IMG/VR virus record: IMGVR_UViG_3300030333_002897
Coordinates: 1-43,179 of that record
Strand: one strand, 5' to 3'
DNA: 43,179 nucleotides
Source of the DNA: a virus
The position numbers were made by a program, and so were the translations under genes. Shown in pieces: positions 23,856 through 31,837 of this stretch (positions within the stretch are counted from its first letter, which is position 1; the number at the start of each line of letters is the position of its first letter). Under the pieces are notes generated by a model. The model was not told where the DNA came from. It saw only the letters and a list, made by a program, of their open reading frames with translations, and did no database searches.

Positions 23856-24454
23856 TAGTCTAATGCCTCCACCATCTCCAGGTCCTGAGCATAGACAACG
23901 GGTGAACTGGTATTCCACTCATTGTCATCAGCTGTAACCTTCATCTTGCAACGGGGCTCAGTTAACCGAAGAGCAGTCCCTGCTCCCACACCAACTCGGA
24001 GTGCAGGGCCAAACTCCACCGTGGCGTTTCCACTACCATCGGTTGTCACAGGGGAAACCACCTTCTTGAGCTCCCCATTTATCTCAAACCAATCTCCCGT
24101 TGCCAGGGCTTTTACCTGATTAGCATCCCATCCGCTGGTGAGAAAAGTAGTGACCCCAGCACTAACAGCAGCAGAAGTAACCGGGGAGCCAGCTGCGGTG
24201 CCGTTAGGCTGCCAATCACTGGGTACTACCCAGAAACGGCCAGCTTTACCCCTAAGGCTCACCAGGAAGCCCTGAAGCTCCCTAGCGGCTTCCCCTTCCC
24301 TTTGGGTATAAGTCCTGGTGCACTTCCACTTGGCCCCGGGCAATTCTCTGGTCTGTTCAGCCCCATTCAGGTCAGAGGAGAAGGTCTGGGTGTTATACCT
24401 GATACCCCAGCTCTCGGAATCAGGCTTTAACTCAGCTGGAAAATCTTTGATCAT
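23855..24454 (-). CDS. Minor tail protein, distal-tail type
   Basis: 199 residues encoded between the tape measure and the tail-tip genes, the usual position of the distal tail protein. The chain reads as beta-rich with GRFWVVPSDWQPNG, then a Ser/Ala/Val linker and an inserted domain (WFEINGELKKVVSP, VEFGPALRVGVGAG), ending SSPVVYAQDLEMVEAL. The pattern resembles tail proteins of other siphophages annotated only by position. The start overlaps the tape-measure stop by 4 bases. Confidence 0.7.
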   Translation of the reverse strand: MIKDFPAELKPDSESWGIRYNTQTFSSDLNGAEQTRELPGAKWKCTRTYTQREGEAARELQGFLVSLRGKAGRFWVVPSDWQPNGTAAGSPVTSAAVSAGVTTFLTSGWDANQVKALATGDWFEINGELKKVVSPVTTDGSGNATVEFGPALRVGVGAGTALRLTEPRCKMKVTADDNEWNTSSPVVYAQDLEMVEALD

Positions 24455-26853
24455 CCTGTTCTCCTCCCTACTGCCTTACTCATTGCTCCCCCTTGGTTAA
24501 TAGCTCGGAGGACTGATTTCTCAGCGATCTTCTCGATCATCGGGGTCATCTGGAGTAACTGAGCCCTGATCTGCTTATCACTGGTTTCTTTTACCTGATA
24601 CACGTTGGTGCTGTTGACGTTATAGGTATCACCCCCTGACTTACCAGACATCAGCTTCTCGGTATCTTTCCTTCCGATAACCCGGGCAGGGCCAGTAACA
24701 ACCTCAGGACCAATCTCACCAGCTATACCCCACTTACCTGCGGGAATATCACCACCCTTGTCATACATCCCTGAAAAGGAGGTGGCTGCGATGGAAGCCA
24801 CATTAGCTGCTGTGGACGCTGTGGCAATACCAACCGCCGGTAAGTTAGCAGGGAAAGGAGCAGATGCCCATGCTGCTTGAATGGCCTGATACATTTTCAT
24901 GGTTGCATCAGCCAGGGCGAACCCTTGGGATACTGCGAAGAGTGCTTTGTAGGACTTGGACTGTTCTCCTTCAAATGTCTTGGCCAGTCCTGCCAGGGCT
25001 CCGAATGTATCTTCCCCCGATTGGAGGATAGCTGACGTCCGTTCCCGTTCCAATTCCTTGGTCTGTTCCACATAGTTCTTCTGGAGTCCGAGCAGGAGTT
25101 CCTGTCTCTGCTCTTCTGTCAGCTGTTCATTGCTGAGGATGATCTCCCGGCGTCTTTCATAAGACTCCAGCATGGCCTCCTCTTCACTGAGCAGTGACTC
25201 CCGGATTTTCTCAACTTCCTTCATCCGGTCTTCAGCGAGATCGGAATACTCCTTATCCCTCTGAGCCTTAATCCTCTCGAGCATCTTCTCTCGAGCTTCG
25301 GACTGGGCCTCAGTGTTCTCGATAACCAGCTTCTTGCGGGCCTCATAAGAATCGGCGATAGCCTGTTCCTCACTCCTCAGTGACTTGACCAGCTTGTCAT
25401 ATTCCTTGGCAGTGGCGGACTCAGTTTCTCCACCAGAGTCATCTCCACCAACCTTGAACTGAGCCAGCTTATCACCGCCCTCATTCTTCCTCTCCTCGTT
25501 GAGCCTTTCATAATCCTCACGGAGCTTGTCAGCAGCTCCAGACTGAGCTTCGAAAGATTGGAGAGCGGCATCCCTTTCTGACAGTACAGCGCCGATTGAA
25601 TCCCTACGAGTCTGAGCCACACGTTCCGCTGATTCCTGAGCACCTTTCCAGATGTCCCCAGTCTTCTCGGAATACTCCGCGATGACCTTGTCCAGCTCCC
25701 CCCTGAAGTCGTATTCGTCAGAGAAGGGGTTCATGGAGTTGGCTATGCTCTTTCCGTAGACCTTAGCCTCAGCAGCCAGCTGATCAAACTTGAGAACGAT
25801 CACGTCCAGCATGGCTTGTCCATAAGTGCTACCGTAATCAACCAGGGATGCTATCTCTACCCCGATCAACTGGATGGCAGCTCGGATGTTCTCCGGCATA
25901 TCAGCGAATGCACCGATGATGAAATCCACAGCTGAAGTGGAATTCTCACTCCATTCCTCAGGGGCCTGTTCGAAGAGATCACTGATGAACTGCATCGCGT
26001 TGGATACGTTCATTGCGAACCCTGAGAACTTACCCATGATGGCATCGATATTTGCTTGGAGCTGACCACTGGCCAACTGAGCGTTGAATTCCTCCAATGC
26101 ATCGATACCCAACCGGAAAGCATCTTCAATAATCTGACCAGCTCCGGCCTCGGAAATACCGAAGACCGCCTTCTCGAATTCATCCTGGAAATTACTGATG
26201 GCCCCACCCAGGGTCTCCATCTGCTTTTCCATCTGACCGGCGAACTGGGTTTCCCCAATACCCATCAGATACCCCTCTATCTCGGCGGCGTTATTCTTAA
26301 CCTCAGTTGTCACCCCCTGGAAGGTAAACTTAATGGTATCGCCTTCGTTCTTAGCCCGGATACCAAATTCTTTGAGCCTCTCGAATTCTCCCGTGGCAGC
26401 GTCAGCTACAGCACCGATCATCTGGTTGAGATCTTTACCCAAAGCAGAAGCCGTATTACCGTATGACTCCATGGCCCTTTCTGATGGGGTCAGGCCTAGG
26501 TTCACCAGCATCAGGAAACCTTCTGTTGCCTGAGCCAGATCGTAGGGGGTTTGTGTAGCGAAATCCTGGATAGCCTGGAAAGCCACATCAGCCCGGTCAG
26601 CACTACCAGTAGCTGCTTCCAGGGAAGCCCTCAGCTTCTGGAAAGTAACCGTAGTAGACGTCAGCTTAGCTACCGCTGCGGTTACACCTGCGATAGTGGC
26701 AGCAGCTCCAGCCAATTTACTGAAGGCACCAGATACCCCATCCGTTGCTCTTTCCGTTTTCTTGCCCTGGGTTTCCAACCGATCCAGCTCAGAGGTGGCC
26801 TTAACCACCCCCTTGCTATCGGCCCTGATTAAGAGGCTAGCTGTTTCATTCAT
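24451..26853 (-). CDS. Tail tape measure protein
   Basis: 800 residues that set tail length and fill the tail tube. The N-terminus is the TMP_2-like helical start (SLLIRADSKGVVKATSELDR, FAVTQ-type segment FATQTPYDLAQATEGFLML). The middle (about 440-640) is a long charged coiled coil (EQAIADSYEARKKLVIENTE, MKEVEKIRESLLSEEEAML) with repeated SLLSEEEAMLESYERRREI-like units. The C-terminal part is Ala-rich and hydrophobic (ADATMKMYQAIQAAWASAPF) with GGDIPAGKWGIAGEIGPEVV. It overlaps the frameshift chaperone stop by 8 bases. At about 0.15 nm per residue it predicts a tail near 120 nm. Confidence 0.92.
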   Translation of the reverse strand: MNETASLLIRADSKGVVKATSELDRLETQGKKTERATDGVSGAFSKLAGAAATIAGVTAAVAKLTSTTVTFQKLRASLEAATGSADRADVAFQAIQDFATQTPYDLAQATEGFLMLVNLGLTPSERAMESYGNTASALGKDLNQMIGAVADAATGEFERLKEFGIRAKNEGDTIKFTFQGVTTEVKNNAAEIEGYLMGIGETQFAGQMEKQMETLGGAISNFQDEFEKAVFGISEAGAGQIIEDAFRLGIDALEEFNAQLASGQLQANIDAIMGKFSGFAMNVSNAMQFISDLFEQAPEEWSENSTSAVDFIIGAFADMPENIRAAIQLIGVEIASLVDYGSTYGQAMLDVIVLKFDQLAAEAKVYGKSIANSMNPFSDEYDFRGELDKVIAEYSEKTGDIWKGAQESAERVAQTRRDSIGAVLSERDAALQSFEAQSGAADKLREDYERLNEERKNEGGDKLAQFKVGGDDSGGETESATAKEYDKLVKSLRSEEQAIADSYEARKKLVIENTEAQSEAREKMLERIKAQRDKEYSDLAEDRMKEVEKIRESLLSEEEAMLESYERRREIILSNEQLTEEQRQELLLGLQKNYVEQTKELERERTSAILQSGEDTFGALAGLAKTFEGEQSKSYKALFAVSQGFALADATMKMYQAIQAAWASAPFPANLPAVGIATASTAANVASIAATSFSGMYDKGGDIPAGKWGIAGEIGPEVVTGPARVIGRKDTEKLMSGKSGGDTYNVNSTNVYQVKETSDKQIRAQLLQMTPMIEKIAEKSVLRAINQGGAMSKAVGRRTG

Positions 26854-27106
26854 TGACTATCTCCCAATATACTTGGTCGAGGGAGTGGAGAACCTCAACC
26901 TCCCAGATATCTAGCTCGATTTTATTCAGGTCTGCCCAAGCCTTGAGTTCCAGGTTGGATATGGCCTGAGCATTTCCCATCTCGCAGTGCCACTTCCACA
27001 GATAGAAGAGCTCATCAGGAAACTCAGGTTTCTCCAACAAAAGACGGGGCATGACCCCCGTCGTTTTGTATACCTGCATCAAGCTGGACTTCAGGCTTTG
27101 CTTAGA
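26846..27106 (-). CDS. Tail assembly chaperone frameshift extension (GT-type C-terminal part)
   Basis: Frame -1 relative to the upstream chaperone gene, 86 residues from the slip point: SKQSLKSSLMQVYKTTG, PEFPDELFYLWKWHCEMG, AWADLNKIELDIWEVEVL. It has no ribosome site of its own (the only early candidate starts are TTG/ATG at 27082/27079 without a Shine-Dalgarno) and is open back through the slippery heptamer. Joined to residues 1-147 of the upstream gene it gives a 233-residue fusion. In lambda the analogous G-T protein, made by -1 frameshifting, is needed for tail assembly but not part of the virion. Confidence 0.85.
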   Translation of the reverse strand, partial: SKQSLKSSLMQVYKTTGVMPRLLLEKPEFPDELFYLWKWHCEMGNAQAISNLELKAWADLNKIELDIWEVEVLHSLDQVYWEIVNE

Positions 27107-27546
27107 CCCTTTCGGTGGCTTTTGGAGCCGGTACTCCCATCGGGCGTATTTTTTGAGGAGTCCGACTCTTTCCTGAAAAAAGTCTTTCTGTCAGCCGCCC
27201 TACGGTTTATCTCGTCGGTGATCTGGGGTGCTTCCCTGAGAAGCTTCAGGACATTCTCCTCAGTGAACTCCTCGGGGAGGTTCCATCGGATAATCAGGGA
27301 AGCTACCAGCTTGAGCTTTTCTTCGTGATAGGCTTCCTCCGCTTCCTCTTCAGTAAGCTCCTTGTTCTTCTTCTTTTCGGCTAGGGTCACTGCCCGTCGT
27401 ACCGACTCCCTTTCTGCTTTCTTGAAGTGGTCGGAATCAATCCCCCGGATGAATAGGCTGTACTCACTGACACTACCATCGGGAAAGAAGAGGGGTAACT
27501 CAGAACCCTCTTCAGCTTTCTCACGTGTGAAGAATTGCTCAAGCAT
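27091..27546 (-). CDS. Tail assembly chaperone (lambda G-type)
   Basis: 151 residues from ATG 27546, with AGGAG eight bases upstream; the longer frame to 27708 is shadow of the tail-tube gene. It is charged and helical (FTREKAEEGSELPLFFPDGS, KKAERESVRRAVTLAEKKKN, YHEEKLKLVASLIIRWNLPE) as in lambda gpG-like proteins that bind the tape measure. It lies between tail-tube and tape-measure genes, the conserved place. The last codons contain the slippery heptamer at 27106-27112, allowing a portion of ribosomes to make the longer fusion. Confidence 0.85.
   Translation of the reverse strand: MLEQFFTREKAEEGSELPLFFPDGSVSEYSLFIRGIDSDHFKKAERESVRRAVTLAEKKKNKELTEEEAEEAYHEEKLKLVASLIIRWNLPEEFTEENVLKLLREAPQITDEINRRAADRKTFFRKESDSSKNTPDGSTGSKSHRKGLSKA
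27106..27112 (-). promoter_or_regulatory. Programmed -1 frameshift slippery site (A AAG GGT)
   Basis: On the minus strand the codons CGA-AAG-GGT contain A-AAG-GGT, an X-XXY-YYZ heptamer in the right phase. After a -1 slip the reading enters the 86-codon frame, while the zero frame stops five codons later (TGA 27093-27091). Confidence 0.85.
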
Positions 27547-27550
27547 CTTC

Positions 27551-28483
27551 TTAGCTCCTTTCGATAAGGATGTTGGTTTCTGAAGTGGCGTCGTAGTTGG
27601 CCGTGAAAGGCATAGCCAATGTAATGGGTCCATCACCCTGAACATCAGGTTGACCCCCAGTGTATACCACCCGGGGAATGAAGAACCGGAGGTTGTTACC
27701 AGCCACATCAGTCAGGGTGAATTCAATGTCACTGTCGGTCTCGTTAATGAACTTCTCCAACAGCGCGGTTGATTCAAAGTAAGCAGTCACCTGACCAGTT
27801 ACCATGAAGCGGCTAATTGAGGGCCGGATCGTGGTCTTACTACCAACCACATACCGGGGCTCGATTCCGTTCTCAGCCGACAGCGTAATCTCAGTTACGA
27901 TTCCGATCTCAGTACCACCCTCTTTGATGGTTCCTGTGAAGGAGTCGATGACCTTGGTAGTGGTCTCAGGATTGTAGGTTGAACCAGTCGGCTCGACTGA
28001 GTCGATAGTCTGATCCTTACCCACTACCCCGAAGACTGCTGTCACATTTGAGTCAGCAGCTACCGTGAGTGCCAGGGTGTTGACCTCGAGTCCGGTATAC
28101 AGGAAGTAGGGTTTCTGACCTCCGGGCATGTCAGTGAAGTGACGCAGGCCGGAGAAACTTCTCCGAGTGGTTCCTGCCTTCAGCTGGTCAGTACCTACAG
28201 AGGGTGTGTCAGGTGTCCAGGTTCCACCGAAAACTGCCTCTAGGAGGCTATCCCAGGTATCGGCTGAGAGTTCACCCTGAATCTCACCAGCTACGTTGCG
28301 GGTTCCGTGACGAGTGTCACCAATTTGACGGTCGCTCCGAATCTCCTCAGACTGAAGAGTGTTCTTAGCCAAACCGAGGGTTGTACCCGTGATCCTCTGC
28401 TTATTCCAAGCAGGGGTTGTGGGCATTACCCCGTAGGAAGACTCGGGGACCAAATACAATGCGTGAAGTGCACCACCTGCCAT
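27551..28483 (-). CDS. Major tail tube protein
   Basis: 310 residues, a phage_tube-type protein whose hexamers stack into the tail tube. Features: ALYLVPESSYGVMPTTPAWN at the N-terminus, SDRQIGDTRHGTRNVAGEIQ, a central beta-sandwich (ELSADTWDSLLEAVFGGTW), FTGTIKEGGTEIGIVTEITL and GDGPITLAMPFTANYDAT at the end. It sits between the tail terminator and the tail chaperones as expected for a siphovirus with a long flexible tail. No sheath gene follows, arguing against a myovirus. Confidence 0.88.
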   Translation of the reverse strand: MAGGALHALYLVPESSYGVMPTTPAWNKQRITGTTLGLAKNTLQSEEIRSDRQIGDTRHGTRNVAGEIQGELSADTWDSLLEAVFGGTWTPDTPSVGTDQLKAGTTRRSFSGLRHFTDMPGGQKPYFLYTGLEVNTLALTVAADSNVTAVFGVVGKDQTIDSVEPTGSTYNPETTTKVIDSFTGTIKEGGTEIGIVTEITLSAENGIEPRYVVGSKTTIRPSISRFMVTGQVTAYFESTALLEKFINETDSDIEFTLTDVAGNNLRFFIPRVVYTGGQPDVQGDGPITLAMPFTANYDATSETNILIERS

Positions 28484-28486
28484 AAT

Positions 28487-28888
28487 CTATCTCCGTGTTC
28501 TGGCGTACCAGGTTATAGTGATAGGGCAAACGAACTTGGAGTTCCAGTTGTCGAATGTCCCCAAACCACAGTTGATGATGGTAACCGTCTGGCTACCGTA
28601 TGAGCACGACTGACCAGCCAGGAAGGCTTGCCGGATCGTGTCTGCCATGGCCATCAAGGCCCCATCTCCTTCACCCACCGGGTACTTGAGAAGAATCTGC
28701 ATAAACCCTCTATGTTCATCCTCACCACCTTGGCCAAGAGTAACCACTTCGGGTTCATTGAAATGAATGGTGACATCCCCCGCAGGAACCGACGTATCTT
28801 GCTCCATGTTGGGATAGTTCAAAGGTATCCCCAGACTCAAGCTTTCCAAGTAGGAGACCAGGGCTGATTTGATTTCTGATTGCATCAT
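28487..28888 (-). CDS. Tail terminator protein (DUF4128-like)
   Basis: 133 residues, likely the ring that caps the tail tube and joins it to the head (lambda gpU-type). Recognisable pieces: LVSYLESLSLGIPLNYPNM, IHFNEPEVVTLGQGGEDEHR, FMQILLKYPVGEGDGALMAM, ADTIRQAFLAGQ and a final WYARTRR. The location directly before the tail-tube gene and the four-base overlap with the preceding gene fit the role. Identification is by pattern and position. Confidence 0.75.
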   Translation of the reverse strand: MMQSEIKSALVSYLESLSLGIPLNYPNMEQDTSVPAGDVTIHFNEPEVVTLGQGGEDEHRGFMQILLKYPVGEGDGALMAMADTIRQAFLAGQSCSYGSQTVTIINCGLGTFDNWNSKFVCPITITWYARTRR

Positions 28889-29277
28889 CTACTCCTAGCT
28901 ATGGCTTGAGCTATTCGATTAACCCTCATGACGTTCTTCCTGACCATCCCCTGAGGGGCCTTGGTATGTGACCAGCCGTAGAACTCAATGGGGTAAGCGT
29001 AAGGTAGATTGTTGGTGAACCACACCGTGTCCCCGAATCGACTACCCTTGAGCACTGCATCGATCTCAGCCATTACCTCTTGTTGAGACCTGACGTCCAA
29101 TTCAGAAAGCCTGGGGTTGCTTGAAGATAATTGCCAGTTTCCCCTGAGTGTTCCCTCCAGAACGGGTGTATCAAGTACGATACTCCGGAAAACTTCAAAC
29201 AGGATTTGACGACGATTCCTTTCTAGCCTGGCCTTGACCTCTTTGTTAAATCCACTAAGCTGGAGGGAAAAGCTCAT
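28885..29277 (-). CDS. Head-tail joining/tail completion protein (HK97 gp10-like)
   Basis: 130 residues from the second ATG of an ATGATG pair (29277); GGAGG lies five bases before it. The first ATG (29280) would give one more residue. The N-terminal 26 codons of the open frame up to 29358 overlap the previous gene and are rejected. It includes EVKARLERNRRQILFEVFRS, VLDTPVLEGTLRGNWQLSS and a final GMVRKNVMRVNRIAQAI, the look of HK97 gp10 family completion proteins. The stop overlaps the next start (4 bases). Confidence 0.75.
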   Translation of the reverse strand: MSFSLQLSGFNKEVKARLERNRRQILFEVFRSIVLDTPVLEGTLRGNWQLSSSNPRLSELDVRSQQEVMAEIDAVLKGSRFGDTVWFTNNLPYAYPIEFYGWSHTKAPQGMVRKNVMRVNRIAQAIARSR

Positions 29278-29672
29278 CATGGCCTCCGAATAAATCCCTT
29301 GTAGATTACCGTGGTCTTTCCATCCGGTTTCAACGGGGAGACATACTCGATAATCCACCAGCTGTCTTCATAGTAAATCTCCTGACCCGGTTCTAGGGGA
29401 AAGTCTAAACCCGAGGCCGAGAAGATAATGTTGTTCATCTTGGATAAAACCCTGATTCCATTCTCCCCGAGAAATCCCTCGATGGGATTGTTCTTTACTT
29501 GACCGCCAAACAATAATATCACTGCATCCACTGCTTGTACCACTGGGGTACGGGACACCGTTCCTGTTACTGGGTCGGGGGTTCCAGGATTAGGCTTCCT
29601 CACCTGGAAGCTACCCCCGTTAGATTTGATCAACCTTGCAGCTGTTCCCTGAAGTCGGATGTATTTGCTCAT
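29277..29672 (-). CDS. Head-tail connector/stopper-like protein
   Basis: 131 residues, beta-rich (GSFQVRKPNPGTPDPVTGTV, DAVILLFGGQ, GLDFPLEPGQEIYYEDSWW, IIEYVSPLKPDGKTTVIYKG) as in small SPP1 gp16-type head-closure proteins, though no family is recognised with certainty. The gene order connector, this gene, HK97 gp10-like and tail terminator supports a role as stopper that keeps DNA in the head before tail attachment. It overlaps both neighbours by 1-4 bases. Confidence 0.65.
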   Translation of the reverse strand: MSKYIRLQGTAARLIKSNGGSFQVRKPNPGTPDPVTGTVSRTPVVQAVDAVILLFGGQVKNNPIEGFLGENGIRVLSKMNNIIFSASGLDFPLEPGQEIYYEDSWWIIEYVSPLKPDGKTTVIYKGFIRRP

Positions 29673-30160
29673 GCCCTCACCACACCTATCGAGAATGGGT
29701 TTCTGGAAGAGAACAGGGGACGGAGCAGCATCTCCACTTTGGGAAACCCTACAGCAGAGGTTGACGTGTCCTGGTACTCTACCTCGATGACATCCACCTT
29801 CTCCTTCTTCACAGACTGAGATGGGTTGGGGATGAGTTCTGAGGTGTAAGCTTCGATCGTTGCCTGAGCATGAGCCCTGGCCAAGTAGGAGGGAAGTGTA
29901 GTAGCAGGGTACTCGTAACCGTCGATCACCACACCTTCCCGAGGAAAAGCCAATGCTTGCAGTGGATCAACGATGTCTCCCTGGTACTGGAGCCTGAACT
30001 GCTCCATGTAATCGGTGGCCTGAATTGCGAGGGCCTCTACTTCTGCATCTGCTGTCGGAAGTGACTCGCCCCGAGCTACTGCGTATTCCCTCAGGGCTGT
30101 CACACTGTTGTAGGAGTTAGCTCCAGTAACCCCAGAGCCATCTTCAATTACCAGAGCCAT
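29669..30160 (-). CDS. Head-tail adaptor, DnaT-like-domain type
   Basis: 163 residues of the kind often annotated as 'DnaT-like ssDNA-binding domain' in phage head-tail regions, where they occupy the adaptor position: SGVTGANSYNSVTALREYAV, AIQATDYMEQFRLQYQG, ALAFPREGVVIDGYEYP and LARAHAQATIEAYTSEL. The helical bundle and the position directly after capsid genes fit a portal-binding connector ring (HK97 gp6-like). A DNA-binding role is unlikely here. Preceded by a strong hairpin at 30243-30263. Confidence 0.7.
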   Translation of the reverse strand: MALVIEDGSGVTGANSYNSVTALREYAVARGESLPTADAEVEALAIQATDYMEQFRLQYQGDIVDPLQALAFPREGVVIDGYEYPATTLPSYLARAHAQATIEAYTSELIPNPSQSVKKEKVDVIEVEYQDTSTSAVGFPKVEMLLRPLFSSRNPFSIGVVRA

Positions 30161-30242
30161 CTTATTATCCTCTTGGTTGAGCAGGGTAGCGGGATACTAA
30201 CCGCAGGCCCCTAGGACGGAGGGTGTAAGCCCTGCCTAATTA

Positions 30243-30263
30243 TATCCCCCCTTTAGGGGGATA
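30243..30263. other. Strong intergenic hairpin beside a TATAAT on the minus strand
   Basis: Perfect 8-base-pair stem TATCCCCC/GGGGGATA with CTTTA loop in the 121-base gap between capsid-region gene and adaptor gene. On the minus strand it is followed by ATATAATTAGG, containing a perfect TATAAT -10 but no clear -35 (TTATTA 17 bases upstream). It could be an inefficient terminator, an mRNA-stabilising end or part of a promoter. Confidence 0.6.
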
Positions 30264-30281
30264 ATAATAGGGCGTTCCTGG

Positions 30282-30761
30282 CTACTCCTGGATGTCGAAA
30301 TACCGGGCCAGTGCAGTCCGCATTTTCGGGGCTGATTTCTGAGCACTGGCTGAGAATTCGAAGTCCTCCAGCCGTTCACCCATATCCAGGAGCTCATCTT
30401 TTTCCATCTTTTCCAGTACTTCCAGGGAAATTTCAATCTCTTCCCCGTCGTCCTGGTCATTTTCATCGTCTGAGGAGCCGTCAGAGGAGCTCTGGCTGGG
30501 TTCTTCGGATGTACCCTCAGGGGTACCACCATTAACCAGGGCAGAGCTGCCAGCGATCATCTCAGCGGCTTCTTCCGGATAGACCGGGTAGTCCTCGTAA
30601 TTCTCGGGGATCAGACCGGCCACATAATCCGCTTGCTCGGGTTCTGACTGAGCAGCAATGTGGGATGCCCGGAACTGAGCGCCGATTGCTTTGCCAAACT
30701 CAAGTTCTTCCTGAGTGGTTTTACGACCCGTAAAATAAATGACCTTTTTCTTAGCAATCAT
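30282..30761 (-). CDS. Capsid-region protein with acidic linker and HeH/LEM-like C-terminus
   Basis: 159 residues from ATG 30761; GGAG lies seven bases upstream, so the TTG at 30773 is not the start. The N-terminal 70 residues are mixed alpha/beta (TQEELEFGKAIGAQFRASHI); the middle is disordered Ser/Glu/Asp-rich; the last 40 residues (LEVLEKMEKDELLDMGERLE) resemble a HeH or LEM-like helix-extended-helix domain found in capsid-neighbour proteins of many phages. It follows the major capsid gene and may decorate or connect the head. The terminator upstream suggests it is made in lower amount than capsid protein. Confidence 0.65.
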   Translation of the reverse strand: MIAKKKVIYFTGRKTTQEELEFGKAIGAQFRASHIAAQSEPEQADYVAGLIPENYEDYPVYPEEAAEMIAGSSALVNGGTPEGTSEEPSQSSSDGSSDDENDQDDGEEIEISLEVLEKMEKDELLDMGERLEDFEFSASAQKSAPKMRTALARYFDIQE

Positions 30762-30775
30762 GGTATTCTCCAAAT

Positions 30776-30803
30776 CAGAAAAAGCAGGGGGCCGAAACCC
30801 CCT
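30776..30803 (-). terminator. Terminator directly after the major capsid gene
   Basis: On the minus strand AGGGGG-TTTCGG-CCCCCT (six-base-pair stem) followed by GCTTTTTCTG. It lies between the capsid stop (30831) and the next start (30761); probably partial, giving high capsid mRNA relative to downstream genes. Confidence 0.75.
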
Positions 30804-30830
30804 ACTCTTGGTTTACCCTAATCCACAGGA

Positions 30831-31799
30831 TTAGAGGGAAGTGACGAGTACGCCAGCCAGGTCCTTGTTGGAGGTAGAAACCCGATCCCAGTTGGCCGCG
30901 GTACCCAGGGCAGCATCAGCCGGAGACTTACCGCCAGAGGCAGTATCCCAGGTGAAGCCTTTGAGGCCCATCTGGTAAGTCCACTCGGCCTGGTAAGTAC
31001 GCAGGATGTTTTCGTCACCGTTGGAGGTTTCGATGTTATCCGTGTACTCGTTACCCTGCTCAACGATAATACCGCCAGCAGCCAGACCCGCCTGGTAGTA
31101 GTGGTCAATACCTACACCACCACCATCTACCACGATCAGCTCCGGAGAGTCGGTCATGATGATCGGGCGGCCAAAGCCATCGTCTACCACCTGGACGTTA
31201 CCGAAGGTGAACAGACGGTTGCTGTTAGCCAGTGCCTGGCCGTAGATATCGAAGGCAGATTTGGAGTGAACCAACCAAGCCACAATGTCCTGAGAACGGT
31301 CACCGAACTTCGCGGCACCGGACATCAGGGATTCAAGCTTCGCAGTGCTGGCAGTGCCATCATAGTTCAGCTCAGTGACGTTACCCACGGCAGCGGTGTA
31401 GGCCATGATACCAGTGTTCAGCATGTCAGCCATGGAATCCTCAGCCATCTGACGGCCGATTACAACACCGGCTTCCTCAGGAGACTTCTGAATCCACTTC
31501 AGCATGCCCGGGTTGATCTCGATCGGCGGAGTACCAGCAGCCACCTTGACAGAAGTCTGAACCAACTGGCTCAGAACCTTCTGGGCGACAGCACCGGAAC
31601 CGTACGCGTTACGACGACGAACCAGACCACTGATCTTTGCCCAGATCGCTGTCTGAGAAAAATCACCCTCGTGAGCAGCAGACGTCAGAATGATGCCACC
31701 GCGGACGTTGCCATTGAATTTCTCAATAGCTTGGTCCTGGGTTTCAGTCATGGAAGTTTGAGCGTACTCTTGGAATACTGCAAGATCAGAAAGTGCCAT
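30831..31799 (-). CDS. Major capsid protein
   Basis: 322 residues forming the head shell. The chain has the features of HK97-fold capsid proteins lacking a long N-terminal scaffold: ALSDLAVFQEYAQTSMTETQ at the start, PGMLKWIQKSPEEAGVVIGR (spine helix), AWLVHSKSAFDIYGQALAN, PIIMTDSPELIV and a final GLKGFTWDTASGGKSP. Codons are more GC-rich and CG-containing than in neighbouring genes, fitting high expression. It follows the scaffold gene and is followed by a terminator, the normal arrangement for the most abundant virion protein. Confidence 0.9.
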   Translation of the reverse strand: MALSDLAVFQEYAQTSMTETQDQAIEKFNGNVRGGIILTSAAHEGDFSQTAIWAKISGLVRRRNAYGSGAVAQKVLSQLVQTSVKVAAGTPPIEINPGMLKWIQKSPEEAGVVIGRQMAEDSMADMLNTGIMAYTAAVGNVTELNYDGTASTAKLESLMSGAAKFGDRSQDIVAWLVHSKSAFDIYGQALANSNRLFTFGNVQVVDDGFGRPIIMTDSPELIVVDGGGVGIDHYYQAGLAAGGIIVEQGNEYTDNIETSNGDENILRTYQAEWTYQMGLKGFTWDTASGGKSPADAALGTAANWDRVSTSNKDLAGVLVTSL

Positions 31800-31837
31800 A
31801 TTTTAGCTCCAGTTTTTAAATTGCGGAGAGGGCCGGG

